From Bacteroidales bacterium (GTDB taxonomy: Bacteria > Bacteroidota > Bacteroidia > Bacteroidales > F082): a stretch of DNA of 64,000 bases. The stretch covers positions 16,954 through 80,953 of the forward strand of contig JAGCCO010000012.1 of assembly GCA_017651645.1 (NCBI GenBank). The letters run 5' to 3'. Of this stretch, positions 34,301 to 43,606 are shown piece after piece (position 1 is the first letter of the stretch; the number at the start of each line of letters is the position of its first letter). The notes under the pieces were generated by a model that had not been told where the DNA came from, searched no databases, and worked only from the letters and a program-made list of their open reading frames with translations. A program made the translations under genes and the position numbers.

Positions 34301-35302
34301 CAGGTCTTCCAGTTTTTTCATGGCTTTGCGTGCCGACATACCTTCATGCAACACTTGATAGGCAGTCTCGGCAATGGGAAGTTGCGCTCTTTGTTCCTCC
34401 GAAAGGTAAGGCAACATCGCAGAGGCAAAATAACCCTCGGCCACCATGGTCATCTCGTTAAGAGCGGTTTTTACCGTGTTGCCCCTACCGATCAACATGC
34501 CCAACTGGCGGTTGCGACTGTGGCTCGAATAGCACGACACCAACAGGTCGCCGAAAAAATTGGAAGGCTTGAATTTGGTGAGATCTTTCACGCTTTGAGG
34601 ATCGAGAAGAAAATACATCTCTTTAATGCAGTTCGACACCAGGACAGAAATGAAATTGTCACCATAACCCAAACCCACCGCCATGCCCACCATCACGGCA
34701 TAGATATTCTTCAGCACAGAGGAACGTTCCAGATAACGCATATTCCTCACATAATCCACTTTTATGAACGGGGTTTTCAGCTTCTCGCCCACGATGCGGG
34801 CCTTGGCGACATTGGAACACGCCAACGTCATATAGGTGAGCCGACCGTGACCAACCTCCTCAGCATGAGTGGGACCGCTGATAAAACAAACTTGCGCGCC
34901 AGAAAGGTCGTATGTCTTTTTCAGATAGTCCGTAACAAACTGGTTTTCATCGGGAACGATGCCTTTGATAGCAGAAACCACCAGTTTGTGCTTCAAAGGA
35001 ACCGTTAATTCCGAAAGATAACGCTTCAGATAAGCCGCCGGCGTGACCAGAAAGATGATGTCGGCGTTATTTACTGTCTTGTTCACATCATCGGAAAGGC
35101 GGATACGATTCATATCAAACTCAAGGTCGGAGAGATAACGGCAGTTGCGGCCTTCGTTTTGCAGCGACTCGAACACTTCGGGGTTACGCACATACCATCC
35201 CACCGACAACTCATTCATTGTCAACACCTTGATAAGAGCTGTAGCCCAACTGCCATGACCGATGACGGCACAACGAGAATCTTTATTGATAGCGGTATCC
35301 AT
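34292..35302 (-). CDS. gpsA: Glycerol-3-phosphate dehydrogenase [NAD(P)+]
   Basis: 336 residues from the ATG at 35302; a longer frame would begin at TTG. It makes sn-glycerol-3-phosphate from dihydroxyacetone phosphate for lipid synthesis. Seen: the dinucleotide fold AVIGHGSWATAL, VSAIKGIVPDE, ISGPTHAEEVG (usually SGPSFA/THA), and the catalytic Lys regions KNIYAVMVGMAVGLGYGDN. A TATCTTTG box lies at 35327-35334. Next to a lipid/pigment cluster it may supply glycerol backbones, which is inference. Confidence 0.94.
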   Translation of the reverse strand: MDTAINKDSRCAVIGHGSWATALIKVLTMNELSVGWYVRNPEVFESLQNEGRNCRYLSDLEFDMNRIRLSDDVNKTVNNADIIFLVTPAAYLKRYLSELTVPLKHKLVVSAIKGIVPDENQFVTDYLKKTYDLSGAQVCFISGPTHAEEVGHGRLTYMTLACSNVAKARIVGEKLKTPFIKVDYVRNMRYLERSSVLKNIYAVMVGMAVGLGYGDNFISVLVSNCIKEMYFLLDPQSVKDLTKFKPSNFFGDLLVSCYSSHSRNRQLGMLIGRGNTVKTALNEMTMVAEGYFASAMLPYLSEEQRAQLPIAETAYQVLHEGMSARKAMKKLEDLLA

Positions 35303-35326
35303 TCCTATTTCCAACTAAAAACCGTG

Positions 35327-35334
35327 CAAAGATA
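35327..35334 (-). promoter_or_regulatory. -7 box TATCTTTG for gpsA
   Basis: An exact TAnnTTTG match 25 bases before the ATG. Confidence 0.65.
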
Positions 35335-35369
35335 GTGGAATTATCCTTGCGAGATACGATTTTCCAAAG

Positions 35370-35377
35370 TATCTTTG
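35370..35377 (+). promoter_or_regulatory. -7 box TATCTTTG for the AMP-binding ligase
   Basis: An exact TAnnTTTG match 29 bases before the ATG at 35406, divergent from the gpsA promoter. Confidence 0.65.
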
Positions 35378-35405
35378 CAGTCCAAAACTGAACTTTCGAC
35401 CTTGA

Positions 35406-37004
35406 ATGACCGAAAATACCACCTATAGCCTCTACCACATCCTAAAGGAAACTGCCGCCAAATTGCCGGAACGGACGGCTATCACCTATTTCGGCATCAA
35501 CATGGCTTATAAGGTTTTGCTGGACCGCATCGACGAGACCGCCGACGCTTTCAGGAGGCATGGCGTCGGGCAAGGCGACATCGTTTCCGTCTCGCTACCC
35601 ACCATGCCCGAGTCGATAATGTGCTTTTACGCGCTGCATAAGATTGGTGCCATCCCCTGCATGATCGATGTCAGATATACACCCGAACAGATAAGCGAAA
35701 TCGTCGACAGAACACATTCGAAGTTGCTGTTTATCATGGGTTTCAGTTGTAAAAGTTGGGCAAAGACAAAGGTCAACATTAACGTCGAAAAAGTTGTGGT
35801 GTGCTCGGGTGCCGATTCTATTCCTGGGGTCCCGTTTTGGTACGGCATTGGAGAATGGTTCAACGGGCGGAAAAAGGTGTTCCTTAAAAACAAGAAATTC
35901 TGCCATTGGAAGGACTTCATCAAGACGGCACAAGGCAAAGACACGACCGAGACCTATCACTGGAAGCCCGACGAGATGACCGCCCTCTTCCAGACCAGCG
36001 GCACCACGGGCACTGTGAAAAGCGTGATGTTGACCACGGAGAACATCCTGCACGCCGTCTTCCCCGAGCCTCCCGTGCTCAACGATATCCAAAGCGAGGA
36101 CAGCGCCATCTGCTTCTTGCCTATCTTCGCATTCTATGGTGCCAATGCCGTCATTCTGACACTCAGCCACGGCATGCGTGCCGTCGTCATCCCTATTGCT
36201 TCTAAAGATGAGTTTTTGAAACTCATCGCCAAACACAAGCCCCAGCATGTTTTCTCGGTACCCGCTTATTGGGATGCACTAGATCAAGAAAAAGACAACA
36301 AGGAAGACTTCTCATTCCTAAAGACCGCAAATATCGCAGGCGACGTACTGAACACTGCTTTCGAGCGTAGCATTAACGATTTCTTGCTTGAGAGAGGCTG
36401 TCGCTATGAGGTCACCAAAGCCTACGGCATGACCGAGACGGCGGGTGTCATCTCATTTACCCCACAAGGCAGCCCACACCAATATGAACCAGGATTTTCA
36501 GGTAAGGCTGTAGGCGGCTATGAAGTCAAAGTCTTTGACGATGAAATCTGTGTCCGTTCAGAGATGAAGATTCTCGGCTATTACCAAAACGAAGAAGCCA
36601 CCAAAAATCTCATCCAGACCCACCTTGACGGCAGCCGATGGATCCACACTGGTGACATGGGCTATGTGGACAATGAAGGCAACATCTTTGTGATTGGCCG
36701 CAAGAAGCGCATGATTGTCCGGCACGATGGTTCCAAGGTGTTTCCCGTGGAGATTGAAGACTGCCTGACGCAGCACCCGCTGGTAGCAGCCTGTGCTGTA
36801 GTGCCCATGCAGGATCCCGACCATTCGGAGAGTAAACTGCCTAAGGCGTTTGTGGTGCTAAAAGAAACAAAGGCCTCCGCTGAAGAATTAACGGATTACT
36901 GTAAGACACATCTCCCCATACATCTTGTTCCGGCAGCGATAGAATTCATTGATGCCTTGCCGATGAATGCAAATGGCAAGGTAGATTATCAGAAACTCAT
37001 CTGA
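35406..37004 (+). CDS. AMP-dependent acyl-CoA/ACP ligase
   Basis: 532 residues. ANL superfamily: P-loop FQTSGTTGTVKSVMLT (~197), YGMTETAG (~340), the TGDMGYVD hinge region and a C-terminal catalytic Lys in NANGKVDYQKL. It adenylates a carboxylic acid and loads it on CoA or an ACP. At the end of an aryl-polyene cluster it could activate the cinnamate/coumarate starter or a fatty acid. It is the only cluster-edge gene on the plus strand and overlaps the convergent acyltransferase by 16 bases, so membership is not certain. Confidence 0.9.
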   Translation: MTENTTYSLYHILKETAAKLPERTAITYFGINMAYKVLLDRIDETADAFRRHGVGQGDIVSVSLPTMPESIMCFYALHKIGAIPCMIDVRYTPEQISEIVDRTHSKLLFIMGFSCKSWAKTKVNINVEKVVVCSGADSIPGVPFWYGIGEWFNGRKKVFLKNKKFCHWKDFIKTAQGKDTTETYHWKPDEMTALFQTSGTTGTVKSVMLTTENILHAVFPEPPVLNDIQSEDSAICFLPIFAFYGANAVILTLSHGMRAVVIPIASKDEFLKLIAKHKPQHVFSVPAYWDALDQEKDNKEDFSFLKTANIAGDVLNTAFERSINDFLLERGCRYEVTKAYGMTETAGVISFTPQGSPHQYEPGFSGKAVGGYEVKVFDDEICVRSEMKILGYYQNEEATKNLIQTHLDGSRWIHTGDMGYVDNEGNIFVIGRKKRMIVRHDGSKVFPVEIEDCLTQHPLVAACAVVPMQDPDHSESKLPKAFVVLKETKASAEELTDYCKTHLPIHLVPAAIEFIDALPMNANGKVDYQKLI

Positions 37005-38116
37005 ACATCCACTGGGTTCGCATAAATCCCCAAGAAAATCGCCTCCAGTTCTGAACGGTCAAAGTCCGGATAATCATTCATCCAATCCATGTATTTGACA
37101 AAGGTTGCCTTTTGCTCTGCGGTATAATGGTTGGCAAAATTATCACTACCGCTCCGAAGGTCGTGGGCAATATAATTGTTCGGGTGAAGATAAAAATGCG
37201 GATTGATGCGGCTATCCATCAACTCGGCCACACGTTTGTAGAACTCGCCAGAAGAGCAGTCGTTCAAAGCGTTGAGGTCGGCTTCGGAGACCACGGGGCA
37301 GATGTGGAAATGCACATGACCCTTGAACTGCATAATACCCGTCAGGATGCTGTTGAGGTCTTCACCGGGTTTCTTCTCGTAATGGCCGTTTTTCTTGGTC
37401 AGGTAAAGCTCCAGGGTCTTAAGCTTGTCGCATGACTCCCATTCGTAGGACACCGCTACGGGAACGATGTTCAGCTCGGCCAAAGAGATCACACGGTCGT
37501 CGCGGCGACTCATGCCAAACATCTTGACGATGGCGGGGTCGGTGGCGTCGATGCCGTTTTTGGTGCGGCCGTTACGTTGGGCAATCCACACCGATTCATG
37601 CAACTCGGTAATGACATAACGCATATACTCCGACATGTGCATCATGCTGTTGTAGAACTCTTTAGGAGAGCCCCCGCGTTCGGTACGGAACATCTTGTTG
37701 ACCTTACCGAAGTCGATGACAAATGGATGGCACATCAGGTTGCTGCCAAAGGTAATCTGGCAGGTTTTGTGTCCTGCCGTGTTCAAAATGTATTGCAATA
37801 TCATGGCATCAAGCACGATGTCGCGGTGATTGGAGACAAAAAGATAGGGTTTCTTCTCGCTGATGTTCTCTATCCCCGACCAGTCAAGCTTTGTCGTGGT
37901 CTTCTGCAACAACTTTTCAAAGAGGTCCTTTAACAGCCCTAACTGAAATTCATCTGCGGTCTTTATACTCCTGATGCGGTTTCGAAGGGCCTCCACGGGC
38001 ATGCCTGGCATAAGATAGTCAACGATAGCGGGAATCACCTCGCTGTCGGCCATGCGCTGCATTGCATCAGGAATCTCATTAGCATTATAAGGTCGGATGT
38101 CGTCGAAATTGCTCAT
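36989..38116 (-). CDS. Glycerol-phosphate-type acyltransferase (PlsC-like)
   Basis: 375 residues, longer than ordinary PlsC. The acyltransferase motif is SNHRDIVLD (H97, D103), an H-x5-D version of the usual H-x4-D. A conserved RTERGG loop and IAQRNGRTK (the FPEGTR-equivalent block) follow. It probably acylates a glycerol or pigment hydroxyl. Its ATG overlaps the stop of the PaaK-like ligase (ATGA), so the two are coupled. It is the last gene of the minus-strand cluster. Confidence 0.85.
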   Translation of the reverse strand: MSNFDDIRPYNANEIPDAMQRMADSEVIPAIVDYLMPGMPVEALRNRIRSIKTADEFQLGLLKDLFEKLLQKTTTKLDWSGIENISEKKPYLFVSNHRDIVLDAMILQYILNTAGHKTCQITFGSNLMCHPFVIDFGKVNKMFRTERGGSPKEFYNSMMHMSEYMRYVITELHESVWIAQRNGRTKNGIDATDPAIVKMFGMSRRDDRVISLAELNIVPVAVSYEWESCDKLKTLELYLTKKNGHYEKKPGEDLNSILTGIMQFKGHVHFHICPVVSEADLNALNDCSSGEFYKRVAELMDSRINPHFYLHPNNYIAHDLRSGSDNFANHYTAEQKATFVKYMDWMNDYPDFDRSELEAIFLGIYANPVDVQMSF

Positions 38117-39414
38117 TCTCTATTCCTTAAATCAATGAATTTGATGGGTTTGCGGCTCTTTGCAGGATAGTTGATCTGCCGAATGACCTCAACGGGGTGC
38201 ACCTCGATGGCGGGAGCCACACGGATGCGCGAGCGGAAACTGTCTTTCAGGGTCTTGACTACATCGAAATCGGGCTGGTACTTCAAGCCGATCTTTACCA
38301 AGACATCGTCGGTGCCCGCCTCGCTTTGGCGCACCTCGATGACATAGTTTTCCACATAGTCTGTATTGTCCAAGACATCATTGATCGCTGGCGGATAAAG
38401 CGTCGTACCTTTCAGCTTGATCATGTTGTTCTTACGACCCACTAGCGGTGTGAGGCGGTAAGAGTTGCGCCCGCACTTGCACTGCTCCACAATTTTGGCA
38501 GCAATGTCGCCTGTGCGGAAACGCAGCAGCGGCATGGCCTCCACACCGAGGGTGGTGACCACAATCTCACCTGGCTGCCCATCTGGAACCGGCAAGCCAT
38601 CTTCGCCAATGATTTCCACGATAATTAACTCGGGGTGCACGTGACCACCGAGACCGTATTCACATTCCGAGAAGGTAGCGCCCATCTCCGTAGAGGAATA
38701 GGTGGCAAAGAGTTGTACATCCCATTTCTCTTTGATTTTGCGACCCAGCAGGTTGAGGTCAAAGTTCTGCTCGCGCAAGCCCTCGCCGATGCCGATGATG
38801 CGGCGGATGCTACTGTTCTTATAATCAATGCCGTGCTCTTCGGCGTATTGGATCAACTTCAGGATGAACGAAGGCACGCACATGATGGTATCGGGCTTGA
38901 TGCGACGGATGGTGTCCCACTGCAGTTCAGGGATGCCGTTGCCCACGCGGATGACACCTACACCCAATTCACGCAGACCCAAGAAATAGGCCAATCCCGC
39001 CATAAAACGCTTGTCCAAGGTGGTCATCAACTGCACCACATTGCCGGGCTTTACGCCTGCACATTCAAAGGATTTCTTTTCGTTGAAGGCTAAGCGTTGC
39101 AGGTCCTTCTCCGTGCAGCCAAAGGTGACGGGATCGCCAAGAGTACCCGAAGTGGTGATATAGTCGATGATCTTGTCTTTCGGACAGCAGAGAAATTCAT
39201 CGTTAAAAAGCTGCAGGTCTTTCTTTTCGGTGAACGGAATCTTCACCAAATCCTCGATATGCTGAATCTTGTCTATGTTGATGCCATAGCTTTTGAACAT
39301 CCGCTGGTAGTACGGCGAATGGGCTTGCAGATACACCAAAGCATCGTGCAGCAAACCTTCTTGATAGGTCTTAATCTCTTCTACAGATTTGTATTCTATA
39401 TCATTGTTAATCAT
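38113..39414 (-). CDS. Phenylacetate-CoA ligase-like (PaaK family) adenylating enzyme
   Basis: 433 residues from the ATG at 39414, which leaves a 1-base gap to the upstream gene; an ATG 21 bases earlier is possible. PaaK-type ANL motifs: DYITTSGTLGDPVTFG (P-loop), YSSTEMG, FRTGDIA and a C-terminal PAKSRKPIKF. It activates an aryl or acyl acid as acyl-AMP. It may load an aryl starter or transfer the product. A zinc-site-like CKCGR is present, as in PaaK relatives. Confidence 0.9.
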   Translation of the reverse strand: MINNDIEYKSVEEIKTYQEGLLHDALVYLQAHSPYYQRMFKSYGINIDKIQHIEDLVKIPFTEKKDLQLFNDEFLCCPKDKIIDYITTSGTLGDPVTFGCTEKDLQRLAFNEKKSFECAGVKPGNVVQLMTTLDKRFMAGLAYFLGLRELGVGVIRVGNGIPELQWDTIRRIKPDTIMCVPSFILKLIQYAEEHGIDYKNSSIRRIIGIGEGLREQNFDLNLLGRKIKEKWDVQLFATYSSTEMGATFSECEYGLGGHVHPELIIVEIIGEDGLPVPDGQPGEIVVTTLGVEAMPLLRFRTGDIAAKIVEQCKCGRNSYRLTPLVGRKNNMIKLKGTTLYPPAINDVLDNTDYVENYVIEVRQSEAGTDDVLVKIGLKYQPDFDVVKTLKDSFRSRIRVAPAIEVHPVEVIRQINYPAKSRKPIKFIDLRNRE

Positions 39415-39415
39415 A

Positions 39416-40306
39416 CTATTGCAGTTTGATTTCATTTATCCATTTCAAAAACTCCTGTTTCCACTGCCGGCATTCTTCCGTTCCTTTTTCTTCACTCGCT
39501 CCAAAGCCGTGACCACCAGTTTTATACTGGATATAGCGGTGGTTGACCTTGTTGGCCGTCAGTGCAGAATCAAGAAGAATGGAGTTATGGTAGTCGACCA
39601 CAGGGTCGTCGATGCAATTCACCAAAAACACAGGCGGACAATTAGCGGGGATATGGCGTTCCAGCGACAGCGAATCACACATAATGGGGTCGTTTTGATG
39701 TCTTTCGCTGAGCAAAGCCCGACGTGAACGTTGATGTACACAACTTTCGCGCATGGTCACCACGGGATAGATAGGTGCCACGAACGCAGGATGCAGGTTG
39801 ACATGGTTGTCTTCCAAAAAGTCGGTTTGGTTGAAACAAGCTGCCGACATCACCAGATGACCTCCTGCCGAGAAACCCATCATGCCGACCTTGTCAGGGT
39901 CGATCTTGTACTCTTTTGCGTGTTGCCGCACCCATTGCAGGGCACGTTGCGCATCGGTGAGCATGTCAGGATATTGTTTGCCCCGGAAGAGAAGTCGGTG
40001 ATGCCAGATGAACGCGCCGATGCCTGCTGCACGATAGCGTAGTACAAAGGCCGAGATGCCATTGCTTTGCAGCCATCGGGCCACGTCGTCGCCCTCGTTT
40101 TCCTCATCAAGCCAATAGTAGCTGCCTCCTGGACAGACGATGACACTCATTCCACTTGCGTTGTTTTCAGCCAAGAACGGCGTCAGTGTGACTTGCTTGC
40201 CATGACTTACGTCATAACCCTCCCAAAGCAGGACGGGCTCTTGGGCAAAGATTTGTCCGAAGAACAGTAGCAACAGACCGAAAAACAACCTTTTGCGCAT
40301 CATCAC
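39416..40306 (-). CDS. Secreted alpha/beta hydrolase (BD-FAE/acetylesterase-like)
   Basis: 296 residues. The signal peptide is ~1-21 (IFAQ). The nucleophile is S146 in GFSAGGH, the oxyanion block is CPGGSYYWLD, the acid is Asp in CIDDPVVDYH, and the base is His in TGGHGFG. The family includes acetyl-xylan and feruloyl esterases. Here it lies inside the pigment cluster and is coupled by ATGA overlap to the upstream 120-residue gene, so it could deacylate or mature the exported lipid. That role is inferred. Confidence 0.88.
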   Translation of the reverse strand: MMMRKRLFFGLLLLFFGQIFAQEPVLLWEGYDVSHGKQVTLTPFLAENNASGMSVIVCPGGSYYWLDEENEGDDVARWLQSNGISAFVLRYRAAGIGAFIWHHRLLFRGKQYPDMLTDAQRALQWVRQHAKEYKIDPDKVGMMGFSAGGHLVMSAACFNQTDFLEDNHVNLHPAFVAPIYPVVTMRESCVHQRSRRALLSERHQNDPIMCDSLSLERHIPANCPPVFLVNCIDDPVVDYHNSILLDSALTANKVNHRYIQYKTGGHGFGASEEKGTEECRQWKQEFLKWINEIKLQ

Positions 40307-40665
40307 TTGCCTAAAACATTCATGACTTCTTCCTTCGATAGCTGGCGGTATTTGTGCTGCATGTCGGCGAAGAAATCCACCTGGAAGTACTCCTCGTCAT
40401 AAAACGACAGTTTGGAATTGGTATTGGGGGTACATTCGAGATACACGATGTCTTCCAACATCAGGTTTTTCACCTCGCAAATCTGATTGGCCAGTTTCTT
40501 TCCGGCATAGGTCACGGAGGTGCCAGGATTGTCTTGATACAATTCGGTTACGATGACATAGGTCTTGCCATCTACTTCCCTAATCTTCAAGCCGCATGAC
40601 GATTCCATATCCCATTCGCCCTTGAAGGGGAAGATTTCGTCGTAATATTCTGGGGATACTTTCAT
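40303..40665 (-). CDS. Hypothetical protein of the cluster, 120 aa
   Basis: It begins MKVSPEYYDEIFPFKGEW and is acidic. There is no signal peptide and no known motif, but one CGLKI segment and many aromatic residues, suggesting a small alpha/beta fold. It is coupled by ATGA overlap to the hydrolase gene downstream and separated from the radical SAM gene upstream by a repeat-filled 100-base gap. I do not recognise the family. Confidence 0.7.
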   Translation of the reverse strand: MKVSPEYYDEIFPFKGEWDMESSCGLKIREVDGKTYVIVTELYQDNPGTSVTYAGKKLANQICEVKNLMLEDIVYLECTPNTNSKLSFYDEEYFQVDFFADMQHKYRQLSKEEVMNVLGK

Positions 40666-40671
40666 GATTCA

Positions 40672-40697
40672 AAATTTAAAATTCAAAGATTCAAAAT
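40672..40697. repeat. ATTCAAA word repeat
   Basis: AT-rich repeats of ATTCAAA / TTAAA words directly upstream of the 120-residue gene. The same word family appears at 51877-51914 and 62103-62136. Confidence 0.6.
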
Positions 40698-40698
40698 C

Positions 40699-40725
40699 TG
40701 GATTGCTTCGTTCCTCGCAATGACG
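40699..40725. repeat. Dispersed palindromic (REP-like) element, ATTGC...GCAAT type
   Basis: GATTGCTTCG-TTCCTCGCAATGACG, a short palindromic repeat known to be scattered in many bacterial genomes. A longer variant sits inside the KS-CLF gene at 49699-49755. Confidence 0.75.
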
Positions 40726-40743
40726 CAAAGCGCATCAAAATGA

Positions 40744-40772
40744 ATTACTCCTAACTATTTACTCCTCACTCA
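40744..40772. repeat. ACTCCTAACT word repeat at the radical SAM gene end
   Basis: ACTCC words repeat and overlap the stop codon of the radical SAM gene. The same words occur at 55689-55720. Confidence 0.55.
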
Positions 40773-42070
40773 ACCCTAACATTGACATTACGTTTTGTAC
40801 GGTCCACATCACGACCGAATGATTTGTTGGCCAGACGGCGATCGCGCGGACGGTAGGTGCCGTCTTCCATCTCGCGCAGGGCAACATTACAGAATAAGCG
40901 GAACATCTTTGCTTCCTGTGTCTCATCGGCATAGAAACTCTTCCAAGCGTAATCATAAAGGTCCTGCAACTTCTCTGGCGACATGTGTTTGGGCTGATAC
41001 ACCACCTGACCGGCATTGTAATGATCCCAATCGAAGTCGAAGATGCGGCCTTGACGCAACAAGTCATCATGACCCTTCGTGTGCGGAAAAGGCGCAAAGA
41101 TGGTAAACTCAGCCAAATCGAGATCAATTTCACCTAAGAAATCGATGAGCCGTTTGATGTCGTCTTCGGTCTGGTTGTCGAGGCCAAACAGGATGGTGCC
41201 TTCCACGCCGATGCCGTAGTCGTGGTAGCGTTTCACACGTTCTTTGATATAGTCGGAAGTGTCGTAAACAGCCTGATAGACGTACCAAGCACCGGCTTTG
41301 GCGGCCAGGTCAAGAACCTCGGGGTCGTCTTCGATGGTGTGACTGATCCATTTCTTCTTCAGCGGCGCAATGGCACGGAAGAGGTCCATCTCCCACTGCT
41401 TGTCTTGTGCCAACGAGTTGTCGACGATGAAGAGGCGGTTGTTGTCAATGCCTGCCATGTCTTCTACCACCTTGTCGACGGGGCGCGGACGGAACTTGCG
41501 ACCACCGAGATACGACACGGCGCAAGGATAGCAACTGAAACGACAGCCGCGGCTTGCATTGAAGAGGTCGACCATTTGCACACCTTTGTGATTGTATAGC
41601 TCCCGCTTGTAAAGGTCGCGGCGGCAGGGACCTACCGAAGCGATGTCGGGCTGGTTGCCCATGTAGTTGTATATCTTTTTCAGGCAGCCGTTCAGCCAGT
41701 CCTGGATGACCTGCTCGGAACGGCCTTCCGACTCGCCCAAGAACACACTGTCGACATGGTTGACCATCTCCTCAGCATGCAGCATCGAAGAGATGCCGCC
41801 TGCCAAAACCGTCTTGCCACGTTTGTGGTACTCGTCAGCGATGGCCCAGCCGCGTTTCACCTGTGTAGTGAGCATCATCGAAAGGGCCACGAGGTCGCAC
41901 TCCTCGTCAAAGTCAATGGGTTCTACATTCTCATCGGTGAAGGAAATATCTACATAATCGGGCAAAGTAGCCGCAAACGCGACAGGACCATGAGGCGGCA
42001 GGTTGAAGGTTGTCTGACCCGGCAATTTGTTCCACTTGGGATAGATCAATTTAAGTTTAATCGTGTCCAT
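40766..42070 (-). CDS. B12-binding-type radical SAM protein
   Basis: 434 residues from the ATG at 42070; the frame extends to a TTG inside the promoter. An N-terminal cobalamin-binding-like Rossmann domain (~1-125, with ECDLVALSMM and VLAGGISSMLHAEE) lacks the classic DxHxxG. It is followed by a radical SAM barrel with the C-x3-C-x2-C cluster motif (C176, C180, C183 in SRGCRFSCYPC). Relatives are methyltransferases or other C-C/C-S bond enzymes. In this cluster it could methylate or rearrange the aryl-polyene. That assignment is inferred. A TATTTTTG box sits 19 bases upstream. Confidence 0.9.
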   Translation of the reverse strand: MDTIKLKLIYPKWNKLPGQTTFNLPPHGPVAFAATLPDYVDISFTDENVEPIDFDEECDLVALSMMLTTQVKRGWAIADEYHKRGKTVLAGGISSMLHAEEMVNHVDSVFLGESEGRSEQVIQDWLNGCLKKIYNYMGNQPDIASVGPCRRDLYKRELYNHKGVQMVDLFNASRGCRFSCYPCAVSYLGGRKFRPRPVDKVVEDMAGIDNNRLFIVDNSLAQDKQWEMDLFRAIAPLKKKWISHTIEDDPEVLDLAAKAGAWYVYQAVYDTSDYIKERVKRYHDYGIGVEGTILFGLDNQTEDDIKRLIDFLGEIDLDLAEFTIFAPFPHTKGHDDLLRQGRIFDFDWDHYNAGQVVYQPKHMSPEKLQDLYDYAWKSFYADETQEAKMFRLFCNVALREMEDGTYRPRDRRLANKSFGRDVDRTKRNVNVRVE

Positions 42071-42088
42071 ACTGTATTGTTGAACTTG

Positions 42089-42096
42089 CAAAAATA
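42089..42096 (-). promoter_or_regulatory. Internal -7 box TATTTTTG before the radical SAM gene
   Basis: A TAnnTTTG match 19 bases before the ATG. It suggests that the last five cluster genes can also be transcribed on their own. Confidence 0.6.
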
Positions 42097-42100
42097 CAAA

Positions 42101-43606
42101 TTAGGAATGATTCAAACAATAATTGTTGATTTTATGGACAATAACATTGTGTCCGACCAAGGCCTCTGCCGTCTCTATAGCGGTTAACGTAACCCCGCAC
42201 AGACCATGGATATTCACATTCTGACCCGTTAGGAACAGATTCTTAACTTTCGTAAAGACAGATATTTGCGAAAGTATCAAGTTATGGCTATCTTTCAAGA
42301 AGCCATAGTTGGAGCCTTCTTTGTTGCCATAATAGTCGCGAATAGTAAGCGGCGAAGAGGCAAAGATAAAGTCGATATTGTCACGGAAATTGGGATAAAG
42401 TCTTTCCAAGCGGTTGAGCACTTTCTCGGTCATGGCTTGTTTCCATTTTTCATAAGCCGTGCCGCGATGTCCGGTAAGCGTGTTTTCCCAAGGTTGCACC
42501 CATTTGTAATCCATTTCGGTTATGATGACCATCGTCTCCGCAAAGTTGCCTTGGTTTTCAACAGGAGGCGTGACGTACATCAGGCTTTGAGGCCAGTTGT
42601 CCGATTGTAAATTATTGGTAACCTTATAGTTATCAAGCCAATAATTCGCGTGATTGAGATAAGGAAACGCTTGGCCCTTGAACTTGATAAAAACCTTGAA
42701 ACTTGAAATGGTTTCGGGTATTTCGGAAATACGGTTTTTGAAGGCTGTGGGGAAAGCGCAGTCATCCGCAAGTTGCAATAAAACATCAGGATGCACATCC
42801 GAGATGTAATTGTCTGCTTGATAAACGTTACCGTCTTTGGTGACTACACTTATAACCTGATGGTTCTCCACTTTGATGTTCACCACTTCGGCGTTGGCTA
42901 TAACCTCACCACCAGCCTTTTCTATCTCCTCTTTCAAGGCCTCTGCCATTTGCTGGCTGCCACTCACAAATTGGAATGTGCCGTCCCAATGCAACACGCT
43001 GAGCAAAGCGTTCAGATAGGATGGCGTTGTGCCTTCCACTCCACCAAACAAAGGCCTTAAATAAGTCAGCAAACCTTTCAGTTTCGGATTTGTGATGTAT
43101 TGGTCGATCAATTCGTTGAAAGGTCGGTTGAAATCCTCGCTGAATTGGGTGATGTCATCTGGTTTTGTCTCGTTCAGATAGAACAATTTCTCTTCTTTCG
43201 AAAGCGCATCAAGTCGGTCAAAATAGGCTTTGAGGTTGTCCTTTTCTTCGGGGAAAAACGAAGACAGATAAGCTATAATTTGATCCTTGCCTTTAGGCAA
43301 ACGATAGGTCATCCCATCTTCAGCAACCGTAACCACATCGAAAGCGGTATCATCCGTTGGGCGAAGCGTTATTTGTTCTGTAACGCCAAGATAATCAAAG
43401 ATTTTCTTCAGGTTACCGCCATCCGCAAAGCCGCCAAAGATATGCATCCCCGTGGAAAAACTCACGCCACGACGCTTGAAGGTCTGCAAGCCACCTCCGA
43501 TGATGGCATTCTTTTCCAAGACGGTCACCTTGTAGCCTTCTTTGGTCAACAATGCGCCCGACACCAAGCCACCCAGGCCACCACCGATGATTACACAGGT
43601 CTTCAT
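42101..43606 (-). CDS. CrtI/retinol-saturase-like FAD-dependent oxidoreductase
   Basis: 501 residues from the ATG at 43606, which overlaps the exporter's stop (ATGA). The N-terminal dinucleotide-binding motif is IIGGGLGGLVSGALL, then VLEKNAIIGGGLQTF. The C-terminal FAD-contact region has LFLTGQNVNIHGLCGVTLTAIETAEAL. The family includes phytoene desaturases and all-trans-retinol saturases, which act on long conjugated chains, so action on the polyene is a natural inference. No carotenoid genes are nearby. Confidence 0.9.
   Translation of the reverse strand: MKTCVIIGGGLGGLVSGALLTKEGYKVTVLEKNAIIGGGLQTFKRRGVSFSTGMHIFGGFADGGNLKKIFDYLGVTEQITLRPTDDTAFDVVTVAEDGMTYRLPKGKDQIIAYLSSFFPEEKDNLKAYFDRLDALSKEEKLFYLNETKPDDITQFSEDFNRPFNELIDQYITNPKLKGLLTYLRPLFGGVEGTTPSYLNALLSVLHWDGTFQFVSGSQQMAEALKEEIEKAGGEVIANAEVVNIKVENHQVISVVTKDGNVYQADNYISDVHPDVLLQLADDCAFPTAFKNRISEIPETISSFKVFIKFKGQAFPYLNHANYWLDNYKVTNNLQSDNWPQSLMYVTPPVENQGNFAETMVIITEMDYKWVQPWENTLTGHRGTAYEKWKQAMTEKVLNRLERLYPNFRDNIDFIFASSPLTIRDYYGNKEGSNYGFLKDSHNLILSQISVFTKVKNLFLTGQNVNIHGLCGVTLTAIETAEALVGHNVIVHKINNYCLNHS

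Noticed and set aside
42101..43606. Carotenoid biosynthesis locus
   Set aside because: The CrtI-like protein is alone: no phytoene synthase, GGPP synthase or cyclase gene is near.
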